From: Arcicella sp040387735
Lineage (GTDB): Bacteria; Bacteroidota; Bacteroidia; Cytophagales; Spirosomataceae
DNA length: 64,000 nt
Assembly: GCA_040387735.1 (NCBI GenBank)
Contig: JAZKDE010000021.1
Coordinates: 1-64,000 of the forward strand
Direction of reading: 5' to 3'
In this document: piece after piece, positions 34,963-44,129 of the stretch
Numbering within the stretch: position 1 is the first letter of the stretch
Layout of the letters: each line of letters begins with the position of its first letter
Translations under genes and position numbers: made by a program
The notes under the pieces: model-generated
Told to the model about the DNA's origin: nothing
The model's input: the letters and a program-made list of their open reading frames with translations, nothing else
Database searches by the model: none

Positions 34963-34977
34963 AAAATTTTGACTTTT

Positions 34978-35032
34978 AAAAATATCCGCTTGAAATCAGC
35001 CTCTCAAAAGCCAGTTTCAAGCGGATATTTTT
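34978..35032 (+). terminator. Strong terminator after rfbA
   Basis: An 18-bp perfect stem (arms 34978-34995 and 35015-35032) with a CGCTTGAA core and 19-base loop is followed by TATTTT. It separates the sugar-nucleotide genes from the DUF4249 gene. Confidence 0.88.
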
Positions 35033-35136
35033 ATTTTGTAAACACCTCAATTTTAAGTAGTTTTATAAAATTCTTTTATTCGGTCGGACGTTTAATTAAT
35101 ATTTTCAAAAGTTTAAAATCTATTCACACACTCTCA

Positions 35137-36237
35137 ATGAAAGATTCAAACAACTTAATAAAAAACCCTTTCCTATTGATGTTCTATCTTTTAATGGGAT
35201 TGTTGGGATTTATCGGCTGTACTGAAGAATATGATATTGATTTTCATGGCCATAAGAATGTGTTGATAGTCGAAGGTCTACTTACCGATGATAATGATAA
35301 TCTGGACACTATTAAAATTTACTATTCTAATGATACAAATAAATTTGTAAAAAAAGTGCCGATTGCTTTTATTCAGTGTGTCATTCAAATAAATTCTTCT
35401 GGAGAGCAAATTAAACTCATAGAGAAAGGTATTGGAAAGTTTTTGCTTCCTTCAAATTTCAAGCTATTTGCAGGAGAAGTATATACGTTAAAATTTATTC
35501 TACCAAATAATGAAAGATATGAATCAACCGCCCAAGAATTAGTAGCCACTCCACCAATTTCCAATGTATACGAAAAGTTCAATCCACAAAGTATATATTC
35601 TGATGTTCAAAAAAAGTTGATATCTGCCAATGAAGTTTTTGTAGATTTTCAGGATAATATTAATCAAAAAAATTTCTATTTATGGAGATATATTCATTTT
35701 GAAAGAATTCCTTATTGTCAAGCTTATTACACTGCAAGTGCTCATTATGGAATTCCATGCGAGAAATTTTGCATTGATAAAATTAGAAGTCAAAATATAA
35801 ATATTTCCTCGGATGTACTCTCAAATGGACGTTTAGTTACTGGAAAATTTGCGGCTAAAATCCCTTATTATAACCCTTATGGTTGTTTAATAGAAGTTCA
35901 GCACATGTGCATTTCACCCGATGTTTATCAATTTAATAAAATACTTGAATCACAAACACAAGTCAATGGTGGACTGGCTGATACCCCAGCAGAGCCACTT
36001 TCAGGTAATATTCGAAATACTAATAATGCTAAAGAAATAGTGATAGGATATTTTGGCGTGGCAAATGTTCAAAAAAAACGCTTTTGGATTGATAGAAATG
36101 ATGCTTCTGGAAATCTGGAAAATTATTATGGCTCTTCTATAACCCCTTTCCCTGTTTCACCAAGTGGTATAAGTAATGTGTTTCCTTGTATAGAAAGTCA
36201 AACCCGTATAGCCTCCAAGCCAGAAGGTTGGCAATGA
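35137..36237 (+). CDS. DUF4249-domain lipoprotein
   Basis: An outer-surface-type lipoprotein of unknown function; DUF4249 proteins often follow a TonB-dependent receptor in Bacteroidota and may aid its uptake, but no receptor is here. The start at 35137 (MKDSNNLIKN) gives a signal peptide with Cys28 in GFIGC; an upstream start at 34969 lies within the terminator region and is rejected. Immunoglobulin-like strands follow (LIVEGLLTDDNDNLDTIKIY) and the C-terminal half contains several Cys (PCEKFCIDK). 366 residues. Confidence 0.82.
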   Translation: MKDSNNLIKNPFLLMFYLLMGLLGFIGCTEEYDIDFHGHKNVLIVEGLLTDDNDNLDTIKIYYSNDTNKFVKKVPIAFIQCVIQINSSGEQIKLIEKGIGKFLLPSNFKLFAGEVYTLKFILPNNERYESTAQELVATPPISNVYEKFNPQSIYSDVQKKLISANEVFVDFQDNINQKNFYLWRYIHFERIPYCQAYYTASAHYGIPCEKFCIDKIRSQNINISSDVLSNGRLVTGKFAAKIPYYNPYGCLIEVQHMCISPDVYQFNKILESQTQVNGGLADTPAEPLSGNIRNTNNAKEIVIGYFGVANVQKKRFWIDRNDASGNLENYYGSSITPFPVSPSGISNVFPCIESQTRIASKPEGWQ

Positions 36238-36307
36238 TTTAAATACCTCAATCTAAACGACCAGATTCAATAAACCTCATCTTAATTTCATTTTTCTGAT
36301 CATTTAT

Positions 36308-37474
36308 TTATATCATCAATCCCAAAATTAACCCACCCAAGAAAATAAAAAATGTAGGAATTTTCGTAAAATGAATAAGCACTAAAGTAAGCCCAACAGT
36401 GAAAATTCCAAGAATATCAATTCGTTGCACCATTGGAACTAAAAAAGTAAAAGCGGCCGAAAGTGTCAGCCCAATTGAAGTGGCATTTATACCATCTAAA
36501 GAAGCTCGAATACCTCTAAATTGTTTAAGTTGTCCCCATATCCTATAAACGAAAAATATCAAAAAAGTCCCAGGCAAAAAAATACCCGCCGCACCAACTG
36601 CACTACCTAATAATTGCTCATACCAAGTTCCACTTTTCATTACCAACACACCTAAATATGAGGTCAAAGCAAAAACTGGCCCTGGTAAAGCTTGTGAAAG
36701 TGCCATTCCCGTCAAGAAATCATCACCTCGAATAAGGTTTTTAAATTCTACAAATTCGGTATAAAGCATTGGAGCAAGTACTTGTCCTCCACCAAAAGTC
36801 AAGCTTCCATTTCGATAAAAATTCTCAAAAAGTCTAATGGGTTCGTAATCTGTAAAATGCCCTAAAACAGCTAAAAACAAGAGAAACCCCCAAAACAGAT
36901 TAAAATTAGCCCAAGGAATAATCATTTTATGTTTAGTCTGGGGAGGATAATCCTTATAATTAAAAGAGGTAAAAGTTCCGCCAATGATTAGAGCAATCGG
37001 GCAAACCCACGGAGATTGGTAATAAAAAGCAAAAGCTGCCGAAAGCAACATTAGAATAATTCCTATTGAATTCTTGATTACTTTTTGACCTAAAATAAAC
37101 CCTGCGTGAATAATAAAAGCCACCCCGATTGGCTGAATAAAACGAATTAAATCACGATTTTGGAGATAAGTCATTCCAAAAGCGGCGGCTGTCATAATCG
37201 TAACGGCGGGCGTAATCCAAACGAGCAAGGTAATATACGCTAAATTTGGACCACCAATTTTGTAACCCAAAGCCGTAATAGTTTGAGTAGAAGTTGGCCC
37301 GGGAAGCATTGCACAAAGTGCTTGTAGTTCAAGCAGTTCGCCTTCGGTAAGATAATTTCTTTTCTTTACAAAGAGATCAATAAACATAGCCAAATGAACT
37401 TGCGGCCCTCCAAAAGAGGTACACGCAAGTATCAGAACGTCTTTCAAGAAAATGAGTCGTCTGATTTTCTTCAT
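36308..37474 (-). CDS. chrA: Chromate transporter ChrA (CHR family)
   Basis: Predicted inner-membrane chromate/sulfate efflux carrier. The two CHR half-domains are visible: SFGGPQVHLAMF and MLPGPTSTQ in the first, TFGGGQVLAPMLYTEFV and ALPGPVFALTSYLG in the second, each followed by hydrophobic helices (about 10 in all). 388 residues suits the long two-domain ChrA form. Its start overlaps the end of the oxygenase gene by 4 bases, so translation is likely coupled. Chromate resistance is inferred from the family only. Confidence 0.9.
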   Translation of the reverse strand: MKKIRRLIFLKDVLILACTSFGGPQVHLAMFIDLFVKKRNYLTEGELLELQALCAMLPGPTSTQTITALGYKIGGPNLAYITLLVWITPAVTIMTAAAFGMTYLQNRDLIRFIQPIGVAFIIHAGFILGQKVIKNSIGIILMLLSAAFAFYYQSPWVCPIALIIGGTFTSFNYKDYPPQTKHKMIIPWANFNLFWGFLLFLAVLGHFTDYEPIRLFENFYRNGSLTFGGGQVLAPMLYTEFVEFKNLIRGDDFLTGMALSQALPGPVFALTSYLGVLVMKSGTWYEQLLGSAVGAAGIFLPGTFLIFFVYRIWGQLKQFRGIRASLDGINATSIGLTLSAAFTFLVPMVQRIDILGIFTVGLTLVLIHFTKIPTFFIFLGGLILGLMI

Positions 37475-38439
37475 TTTTTCAGACCTAATTCAATCAATCG
37501 TTCATTTAAAAACTCTCCCGCCGTCATATCCACGTACATTTTTGGATGTGTTGCATCTACGCATGACTCCAGACAAGTTAAATTCATTTCTGAACGAGGA
37601 TGCATAAAAAAAGGAATGGAGAAACGAGACGTACCTAATTTTTCTTTCGGTGGGTTTACTACTCGGTGAATAGTAGATTTCAATTTATGATTTGTCAAAC
37701 GGTCGAGCATATCGCCAACGTTTACTACCACGTAATCGGGCAACGAAGTTATCGGAATCCACTTTCCATCGGTTCTTAAAACTTCCAACCCTTCAGCCGA
37801 GGCTCCCATCAATAAAGTAATTAAATTGATGTCACCATGTGCCGCTGCTCTAACCGCTCCCTCAGGTAAGTCATCTGGATTAGCGATTGGAAAATAATGG
37901 ATAGCTCTCAAAATTGAATTTCCATGTTTCACTTTGTCTTCAAAATAATCTTCGGGCAATTCTAAATATAAAGCAATAGCACGCAATAGGTTTTTACCTG
38001 CACTTTCTAAAGTACGATACGTGTGCAGAGTACTTTCTTCAAATTCAGGTAATTCAGTCGGAAAAACATTTTCTGGATATTCTTCCCAAATGGGGTCACC
38101 ATCGTCAATTTTAGGTTGTCCGACGTGATAAAATTCTTTTAAATCTGCTACTTTAAATCCTTTAGCCGTTTCTTTTCCTTTACCAATATAACCACGTTGT
38201 CCAGCAATACCTTCGATGGCATACTTTTGTTTCAATTCATCCGTAGAAAAAAAGAATTTCTGCACTGTATCGTACAAATCATTCGTATTATCGTTTGAGA
38301 GTCCGTGATTTTTTACGGCGACAAAACCAATATTATTAAAAGCAGTTCCTAAATCTTGAACAAATTTGGCTTTGCGAGTTGCATCACCAGAAGTAAAATC
38401 CGCTAAATCAAGTGATGGGATAGTTTCGAGAAGTGTCAT
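37471..38439 (-). CDS. Isopenicillin-N-synthase-family 2-oxoglutarate/Fe(II) oxygenase
   Basis: A cytosolic non-haem iron oxygenase of the isopenicillin N synthase superfamily; true substrate unknown. Metal ligands are the HGD in AAHGDINLITLL (about 205) and His in HKLKSTIHRVV (about 262), and the co-substrate-binding Arg/Ser lies in SRFSIPFF (about 277). 322 residues. It overlaps chrA by 4 bases and follows a long inverted repeat, so the two form a pair; why an oxygenase sits with chrA is not clear. Confidence 0.88.
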   Translation of the reverse strand: MTLLETIPSLDLADFTSGDATRKAKFVQDLGTAFNNIGFVAVKNHGLSNDNTNDLYDTVQKFFFSTDELKQKYAIEGIAGQRGYIGKGKETAKGFKVADLKEFYHVGQPKIDDGDPIWEEYPENVFPTELPEFEESTLHTYRTLESAGKNLLRAIALYLELPEDYFEDKVKHGNSILRAIHYFPIANPDDLPEGAVRAAAHGDINLITLLMGASAEGLEVLRTDGKWIPITSLPDYVVVNVGDMLDRLTNHKLKSTIHRVVNPPKEKLGTSRFSIPFFMHPRSEMNLTCLESCVDATHPKMYVDMTAGEFLNERLIELGLKK

Positions 38440-38453
38440 TTTTTTAAGTATAG

Positions 38454-38506
38454 AGTATCACGTATTAAGAGTACCAAAACGTGTACAAATCTTAATACGT
38501 GATACT
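38454..38506. repeat. 17-bp perfect inverted repeat between the oxygenase and SOD genes
   Basis: AGTATCACGTATTAAGA (38454-38470) pairs exactly with TCTTAATACGTGATACT (38490-38506), with a 19-base loop. It lies between the SOD stop and the oxygenase start. On the minus strand no U-tract follows it. Confidence 0.75.
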
Positions 38507-38515
38507 TGGTACATT

Positions 38516-39265
38516 TTATTTCAAAGCATTTTCATAATTCTTACTTACAGCATCCCAGTTTACAACATTCCAGAATGCAGTAATATAATCAGCACGTTTA
38601 TTTTGATATTTCAAATAATAAGCGTGTTCCCAAACATCTAAACCTAAAACTGGCGTACCTTTTTTCTCAGCCACATCCATCAATGGATTATCTTGATTTG
38701 GTGTTGAAGAGATAACTAATTTCTTATCTTGAACAATTAACCAAGCCCAACCCGAACCAAAGCGAGTTGTTCCTGCTTTAGCAAACTCTTCTTTAAATTT
38801 ATCAAAAGAACCGAATGTCTTTGTGATTTCATCTGCCAATGCTCCTTTGGGTGTTCCTCCACCTTTAGGAGAAAGGACATTCCAGAAAAAAGTATGATTC
38901 CAGTGTCCCCCCGCATTATTACGTACCGCAACAGGCTCTTTCCCTGCATCTTTCAATAAATCCCAAAGTGATACTTTTTCTAAAGGTGTACCTGTCACAG
39001 CCTTGTTCAAATTGTCCACGTAAGCCTTATGATGACGACCGTGGTGAATTTCCATCGTCAATTTATCAATATTTGGCTCTAAACTCTCAGGCGAGTATGG
39101 TAAAGCTGGCAACGTAAACGGAGCTGACTCAAGCGTACTTTGCTCCAAAGTCATTTTGGGCAATTTATTGTTGTAGCTGCTTCTGAACGAGAAACTAAAT
39201 GAATTGAACCCTGTCAAAGCAAAAGCTGAGGCTAAGGAGGTTTGAAGGAAATTTTTACGGTTCAT
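38516..39265 (-). CDS. Exported Fe/Mn superoxide dismutase
   Basis: Converts superoxide to H2O2 and O2. The metal ligands are visible as EIHHGRHHKAY (His), NHTFFWNVLSP (His), and LDVWEHAYYLKY (Asp and His) in the family's order. Unlike most bacterial enzymes it has an N-terminal leader of about 50 residues: MNRKNFLQTSLASAFALTG reads as a Sec- or Tat-like signal and is followed by a Ser-rich stretch. Export to periplasm or cell surface is therefore predicted. 249 residues, the catalytic part about 200. Metal choice cannot be told from this alone. It stands alone, though a hypothetical secreted protein follows 63 bases upstream. Confidence 0.92.
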   Translation of the reverse strand: MNRKNFLQTSLASAFALTGFNSFSFSFRSSYNNKLPKMTLEQSTLESAPFTLPALPYSPESLEPNIDKLTMEIHHGRHHKAYVDNLNKAVTGTPLEKVSLWDLLKDAGKEPVAVRNNAGGHWNHTFFWNVLSPKGGGTPKGALADEITKTFGSFDKFKEEFAKAGTTRFGSGWAWLIVQDKKLVISSTPNQDNPLMDVAEKKGTPVLGLDVWEHAYYLKYQNKRADYITAFWNVVNWDAVSKNYENALK

Positions 39266-39328
39266 GGATTCTGTTTTGGCAAGTAGTTTTAGCTAATTGC
39301 TCGTTTGCTGTTTCTATATGTATTCAAA

Positions 39329-39673
39329 CTATTTAAGTGGTTTTGTTTCATTGGTATGCTCATTGACAATTCGCATTTGATATAAAGTCGTATCATCGGG
39401 ACGAACAACGGGCATTTTTATCAAATTAGCCAAATTAGGCTGTACAACAATTAATTTATCAATATTTTCAAGATCTTTTGCAGTCTTCTTGACCTCCTCC
39501 ATACCAACAGAAGGAGTTATAATTTTGTTAATGGTATTTTTATCTTGGTAATTTTTCAAGAAATCCAACATAATTGGGGAAGTAGGAATTTCTGATTTGA
39601 GTATTAAGCTATTCTGAGCAAATCCATACGAAGTAAATGCACAAAAACTGAGGGTGAAGATGATTTTTTTCAT
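39329..39673 (-). CDS. Hypothetical exported protein
   Basis: I do not recognise this protein. Residues 1-19 form a signal peptide ending FAQ (MKKIIFTLSFCAFTSYGFAQ). The mature 95 residues are polar with no domain I know; a short hydrophobic patch LIVVQPNLANLIKMPVV lies near 74-90. Located between the exported SOD and recR on the same strand; it could be cotranscribed with either. Confidence 0.6.
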   Translation of the reverse strand: MKKIIFTLSFCAFTSYGFAQNSLILKSEIPTSPIMLDFLKNYQDKNTINKIITPSVGMEEVKKTAKDLENIDKLIVVQPNLANLIKMPVVRPDDTTLYQMRIVNEHTNETKPLK

Positions 39674-39710
39674 GATATGGTTGATTTAGAATTTACGCAA
39701 TGATGAACTT

Positions 39711-40328
39711 CTACTCATAAACAATTCTACTAACGATACTTCTGCCTAAAGTAATTTCATCTGCATATTCCAAATCTCCGCCAATTGGAATTCCTCGGGC
39801 AATTGTAGTAATTTTTACGCTTAATGGTTTTAGCCTTTTCGTTAGGTAAAACGCTGTGGTATCACCTTCCATTGTGGGACTCAAGCCTAAAATAATTTCT
39901 TTTACCGCTAAATCGGTTTCTTGTTTATCAGCAATTCGCTTTAGCAAAGATTCTATTTTCAAATCATTCGGACCAATGCCTTCCAAAGGTGAAATTATCC
40001 CTCCTAAAACGTGATATAAACCTCTGTATTGTGAGGTATTTTCAATCGCCAAAACGTCACGAGTATCTTCTACCACACAAACAACCGACTCATCTCTTTT
40101 AGGATTAGTACAAATTTGACAAAGTTCTTCATCCGAGATATTATGGCATTGGCGACAATACTGCGTTTTTGTTCGCATAGCAATAATCGCTTCCGATAAT
40201 TGAAGCGTCTGACGTTCATCACGTTTCAGCAAATGTAGAGCCATTCTCAACGCCGTCTTCTTTCCGATTCCTGGCAATTTCGAAATTTCCTCTACGGCAT
40301 TTTCTATTAATTTGGATGGGTAATTCAA
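39711..40328 (-). CDS. recR: Recombination protein RecR
   Basis: Works with RecF/RecO in loading RecA at gaps. The N-terminal helix-hairpin-helix (ISKLPGIGKKTALRMALHLL) at about 14-33, the four-Cys zinc finger (CRQCHNISDEELCQICTNP) at about 58-76, and the Toprim domain (VVCVVEDTRDVLAIE and later EIILGLSPTMEGDTTA) all appear in order. 205 residues, typical. It follows clpS across a long hairpin. Confidence 0.95.
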   Translation of the reverse strand: MNYPSKLIENAVEEISKLPGIGKKTALRMALHLLKRDERQTLQLSEAIIAMRTKTQYCRQCHNISDEELCQICTNPKRDESVVCVVEDTRDVLAIENTSQYRGLYHVLGGIISPLEGIGPNDLKIESLLKRIADKQETDLAVKEIILGLSPTMEGDTTAFYLTKRLKPLSVKITTIARGIPIGGDLEYADEITLGRSIVSRIVYE

Positions 40329-40349
40329 ATGAGTTGTGAGTTATGAATC

Positions 40350-40394
40350 ATGAATGATGAGGTTAAAAATATAATTTTCAACCTCATCATTCAT
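40350..40394. repeat. 15-bp perfect inverted repeat between clpS and recR
   Basis: ATGAATGATGAGGTT (40350-40364) pairs exactly with AACCTCATCATTCAT (40380-40394), with a 15-base AT-rich loop. No U-tract. Another member of the long hairpins seen between genes in this window. Confidence 0.75.
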
Positions 40395-40409
40395 ACCTAA
40401 TGCCTAAAA

Positions 40410-40691
40410 TCAAACTACTTCCGCTGCAATTCCTCGGCGACATATATCGTTTCGCATTGGAGCGAGTTCTTCAAATGTTCCTTTTTTGACGGAACATTTT
40501 CCTTTATAGTGAATCAATAGCGTACATTGTTCCGCTTGTTCTGGCGTGTGTCCACAAACCTCAATGAGTGTACCAATCACAAAATCAAAAGTATTTATTT
40601 CGTCATTGAATACCATGAGGTCATTTTGGTCCACGTCAACTACTTGGTCCAATACCTCTACGTCTTCTTCAAATTGTTCAAAAGGTCGCAT
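40410..40691 (-). CDS. clpS: ClpS-like Clp protease adaptor
   Basis: Recognises N-degron substrates and feeds them to ClpAP. The 93-residue protein shows the ClpS core: VFNDEINTFDFVIGTLIEVC (about 28-47, with the Asn-Asp peptide-binding pocket) and GHTPEQAEQCTLLIHYKGKC. The N-terminal tail is short and acidic, and the usual C-terminal EELAPM segment is present. No clpA is near. A divergent transporter gene lies 232 bases upstream. Confidence 0.92.
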   Translation of the reverse strand: MRPFEQFEEDVEVLDQVVDVDQNDLMVFNDEINTFDFVIGTLIEVCGHTPEQAEQCTLLIHYKGKCSVKKGTFEELAPMRNDICRRGIAAEVV

Positions 40692-40923
40692 TTATATTTG
40701 TTGTAAATATTAGATTTATCAATTTTCAGCAATATAATACTGATTAAGTGATAATTATGAAAAATAAAACTCTATTATGATAGCAAATTTAACAAAAATT
40801 CTCAATTTTGGCGATTACAAAATAGAATAGATTGTAAAGTAAAAAAATTAACGTTTGTCTTACTCAATGAAATATTCAAACGTACTCAATTTAGCTATTT
40901 TACTTCACTCAACATTATAGAAT

Positions 40924-42369
40924 ATGACCACAGGTTTAGCTTTCGGAATTTTAGCTGTTTACTTTTTAATGCTCATCGTTGTTGCCCATTATACGTCCAA
41001 GGGAGCCGACACAAACACTTTTTTTACCGCCAATAAACAATCCCCTTGGTGGTTAGTCGCAATCGGTATGATTGGAACGTCGATTTCAGGGGTTACGTTC
41101 ATTTCTGTTCCTGGAGCCGTTGGAGTAGATAAGCTTTCTTACTACCAAATCATTCTGGGAAACTTAGTTGGATATTTTGTCATTGCCACGGTACTTTTAC
41201 CACTTTACTATCGCTTAAATTTAATTTCTATTTATACTTATTTAGAGAAACGTTTGGGAAAATGGTCGTACAAGACAGGTTCTTCGTTTTTCTTACTTGC
41301 CCGAACTTTAGGTTCAGCCGCACGTTTATTCTTAGCCGTTCAAGTGCTTCAATTAGCCGTTTTTGACGCTTGGGGAATCCCTTTCTGGATTTCTTCTTTG
41401 GTAACGATTTCTCTTATTTGGGTTTATACCTATCGTGGTGGTGTAAAAACGATTATTGTAACCGATACCCTTCAAACGTTTTTCCTCCTCACAGCTTTGG
41501 TTTTGACAATTATCTTGATTGCCAATAAATTAGACTTAGGCTTGGGCGGACTCATTTCTACGATTCAAGAGAGCAAATATTCACAAATGTTTTTCTTCGA
41601 TGACGTTTCATATAAACATTACTTTGGCAAGGATTTCATTGCGGGTATTTTTATCGCTATCGTTATGACAGGACTCGACCAAGATTTAATGCAGAAAAAT
41701 TTAACCTGCAAAAATATCGGTGAAGCTCAGAAAAATATGTTTTGGTTTTGTTGCACTTTTGCCTTAACAACCTTGATGTTTGTGGGTCTGGGAGCGTTGT
41801 TATACATTTATGCCGATAAAATTGGCTTTGAAATCCCTGCTCGTACCGATTTATTATATCCAAAATTAGCATTAAGCGGTGAGTTTGGCATATTAGCTGC
41901 CGTTACGTTTTTATTAGGAATCACAGCTGCCACTTATGCCAGTTCAGACTCTGCACTAACAGCTCTCACAACGGCTTTCTGCATTGATTTCATGAATATC
42001 GAAAAATATCAGGAAGCTCAGAGAGGTAAAATTAAACACTACGTTCACATTGGTTTTTCAGCCCTATTTTTTGTCATCATTATGATATTCCATGCCGTTA
42101 GTAGCTCATCAATCATCTCAACGGTTTTCAATATTGCAGGATATACTTACGGCCCGCTTTTAGGGCTTTTCGCTTTTGGGCTTTTCACAAAAACACCCGT
42201 TCGAGATTCCCTCGTACCTTTTGTATGTGTTTTAGCACCCATTTTAACCTATGTTATTGATATAAATTCGGTGCAGTGGTTTAATGGTTATCAGTTCGGT
42301 TTTGAGAAATTATTGGTTAATGGAGCAATTACGTTTTTAGGATTAGCTTTATTGCGTAAAAAATCTTGA
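40924..42369 (+). CDS. Sodium:solute symporter (SSS family)
   Basis: An inner-membrane permease of about 13 hydrophobic helices that couples Na+ to uptake of a solute not predictable here (sugar, amino acid or similar). GVTFISVPGAVGVDK (near 56-70) and LDQDLMQKNLTCKNIGEAQK (near 251-270) match SSS motifs. 481 residues. A short gap leads to the haloperoxidase/PAP2 gene on the same strand, so the two may be one unit. Confidence 0.9.
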   Translation: MTTGLAFGILAVYFLMLIVVAHYTSKGADTNTFFTANKQSPWWLVAIGMIGTSISGVTFISVPGAVGVDKLSYYQIILGNLVGYFVIATVLLPLYYRLNLISIYTYLEKRLGKWSYKTGSSFFLLARTLGSAARLFLAVQVLQLAVFDAWGIPFWISSLVTISLIWVYTYRGGVKTIIVTDTLQTFFLLTALVLTIILIANKLDLGLGGLISTIQESKYSQMFFFDDVSYKHYFGKDFIAGIFIAIVMTGLDQDLMQKNLTCKNIGEAQKNMFWFCCTFALTTLMFVGLGALLYIYADKIGFEIPARTDLLYPKLALSGEFGILAAVTFLLGITAATYASSDSALTALTTAFCIDFMNIEKYQEAQRGKIKHYVHIGFSALFFVIIMIFHAVSSSSIISTVFNIAGYTYGPLLGLFAFGLFTKTPVRDSLVPFVCVLAPILTYVIDINSVQWFNGYQFGFEKLLVNGAITFLGLALLRKKS

Positions 42370-42426
42370 GATAATCATTTTTTGCACGGTTTTTGTCCTA
42401 AAATGGTTTATACTTACACTCTCGCC

Positions 42427-43917
42427 ATGAAAGTAAAACCTTTACGTTTTTTAGTACATTCATCCTTACTTCTAACATTATTCTTATGTGCCAGTTGTAA
42501 GGAAAATACCCCCGTGTCCAAACCAGAATTCCCACCGTTAACATTTGAAAACCCAGATGCTAATGGTGGAGCTTGGAAAACGGTTATCATTAACTCTCCG
42601 CAAGACTTTATCGTCGAAATACCTACCAGTATTGACGCTGACGAATACCAAAGAGAATTAATCCAATCCAAAAATGCAGTAAGTCATCGTACTTACGCTC
42701 AGGAGATTGCCATTAACCATTGGGCTTCGGGAGGAATTTTACGTTGGAATCAAATCGCCCGTGAATTAGTCGCTAAATATAATCATCCTCCTAAAGACGG
42801 AGAAACACCAGACCCCATGAAACCGATGGCTTCACCGCCATTTGCGGCTCGTGCGTATGCACTCTTGAGTGTAGCACAATATGATGCTTTGGTAGCGGCT
42901 TGGACTTATAAATACAAATACCGCAGATTGAGTCCCTCGCACAGTGGCTTAACCAGTATTTTACCCGAAAGCGAACTGCCCTCCTATCCTTCCGAAGATG
43001 CCGTAGTTGCTGCGGTATCCTACAAAATTTTGAGTAAATTGTTCCCCGCTGAAAATGACTATTTGTACAATAAAGCTCTTGAACACGGAAATACCAGACT
43101 TTGGGCGGGAGCAAATCTAAAAAGCGATATTATTGCGGGTGGAAAATTAGGCGAACAAGTTGCTCAAAAAGTAATAGTATACGCCCAAAGTGATAATTTT
43201 AATAATGCAAAAGACAAGGAACAAACTTGGAAAGAAAAAGCATCAAAGGTAAAAAATGGATGGATAAGTCAGGACGACCCAAAGCACACTCCGTTATTGC
43301 CATTGATGGGCTTGGTACGTACTTGGTTTGACAAAAACGAAGTATTGGGAAATCCACAACCACCCGCTCCGCCTGCATTAAATAGTGATGCTTTTAAACA
43401 AGATATTGACTCCGTTAAAAAAATTGGCGATACCAGAACGCCAGAGCAAAAACGCATTGCTGAATTTTGGGCTGATGGGGTAGGAACTTTCACTCCGCCT
43501 GGGCATTGGAATAAAATAGCCGAAGACCTTATTAGAAATCAACATTTTACGGAGTTGCGAATCGCAAAAATTTATCAACAGCTCAATCGTGCTGAAGAGG
43601 ATGCCGCCATTGCGTGTTGGGCTACAAAATATAAATACTTTTTTCCAAGACCCTCGCAGGTTGATAAGAGCATTAAAAATTCATTAGGCGTTCCGAACTT
43701 TCCTTCCTATACTTCGGGACATTCAACCTTTTCAGCGGCGGCAGCTTTGGTTTTGGGCCATTATTTCCCAAAAGATTCTACTCACTTAAAGAAAATGGCC
43801 AATGAAGCAGGACTTTCCAGAATCTACGGCGGAATTCATTATTTCTGTGATAATGAAGGTGGCAAAATGTGCGGAGAGAAGATTGGAAAATTAGCGGTTG
43901 ATTGGGGAAAGGAATAA
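42427..43917 (+). CDS. Lipoprotein PAP2 / vanadium-haloperoxidase-like enzyme
   Basis: Probably an exported acid phosphatase or haloperoxidase-like enzyme. The start at 42427 (MKVKPLRFLV) gives a signal peptide with lipobox Cys24 (LFLCASC); the upstream TTG at 42382 is rejected. The three PAP2 motifs appear near the C-terminus: KYKYFFPRPSQ, SYTSGHSTFSAAA and SRIYGGIHYFCDN, which hold the Lys, Arg, catalytic His and the second His. A long N-terminal helical region (about 25-330) is as in vanadium-dependent haloperoxidases. Cofactor and activity are unproven. Confidence 0.87.
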   Translation: MKVKPLRFLVHSSLLLTLFLCASCKENTPVSKPEFPPLTFENPDANGGAWKTVIINSPQDFIVEIPTSIDADEYQRELIQSKNAVSHRTYAQEIAINHWASGGILRWNQIARELVAKYNHPPKDGETPDPMKPMASPPFAARAYALLSVAQYDALVAAWTYKYKYRRLSPSHSGLTSILPESELPSYPSEDAVVAAVSYKILSKLFPAENDYLYNKALEHGNTRLWAGANLKSDIIAGGKLGEQVAQKVIVYAQSDNFNNAKDKEQTWKEKASKVKNGWISQDDPKHTPLLPLMGLVRTWFDKNEVLGNPQPPAPPALNSDAFKQDIDSVKKIGDTRTPEQKRIAEFWADGVGTFTPPGHWNKIAEDLIRNQHFTELRIAKIYQQLNRAEEDAAIACWATKYKYFFPRPSQVDKSIKNSLGVPNFPSYTSGHSTFSAAAALVLGHYFPKDSTHLKKMANEAGLSRIYGGIHYFCDNEGGKMCGEKIGKLAVDWGKE

Positions 43918-44067
43918 AAATAACATAATTAGACGTTTTATCGAGAGAAAGTCAATTAAACACTTTGATATCGCTAAAAGTATCGTTGTTGGCGAACCTA
44001 ATAAAAAACGAGAACCATAACTATATTCTGTTTTTTTAAATGAACAAACCAATTTATTTCTTTAAAA

Positions 44068-44083
44068 TAAATTTGCAAATATG
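44068..44083. promoter_or_regulatory. First operator copy and -7 element of the Xre-RES genes
   Basis: AAATTTGCAAATATG (44069-44083) contains the 10-bp palindrome ATTTGCAAAT. The overlapping TAAATTTG (44068-44075) fits the -7 promoter consensus for the toxin-antitoxin pair. A second copy follows 46 bases later. Confidence 0.6.
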
Positions 44084-44114
44084 CCAAATGTCATATATAT
44101 TTATGCCATAATGT

Positions 44115-44129
44115 AAATTTGCAAATATG
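44115..44129. promoter_or_regulatory. Second operator copy overlapping the antitoxin start codon
   Basis: An identical 15-mer AAATTTGCAAATATG ends with the ATG of the antitoxin gene (44127-44129). The pair of copies suggests two binding sites for an autoregulatory antitoxin or antitoxin-toxin complex (inference from position). Confidence 0.6.

Noticed and set aside
34969..35136. N-terminal extension of the DUF4249 protein
   Set aside because: It would run through the terminator hairpin and place 56 residues before a clear lipoprotein signal starting at 35137.
42382..42426. Upstream TTG start of the PAP2/haloperoxidase-like gene
   Set aside because: The ATG at 42427 starts a proper lipoprotein signal; the extra 15 residues have no support.
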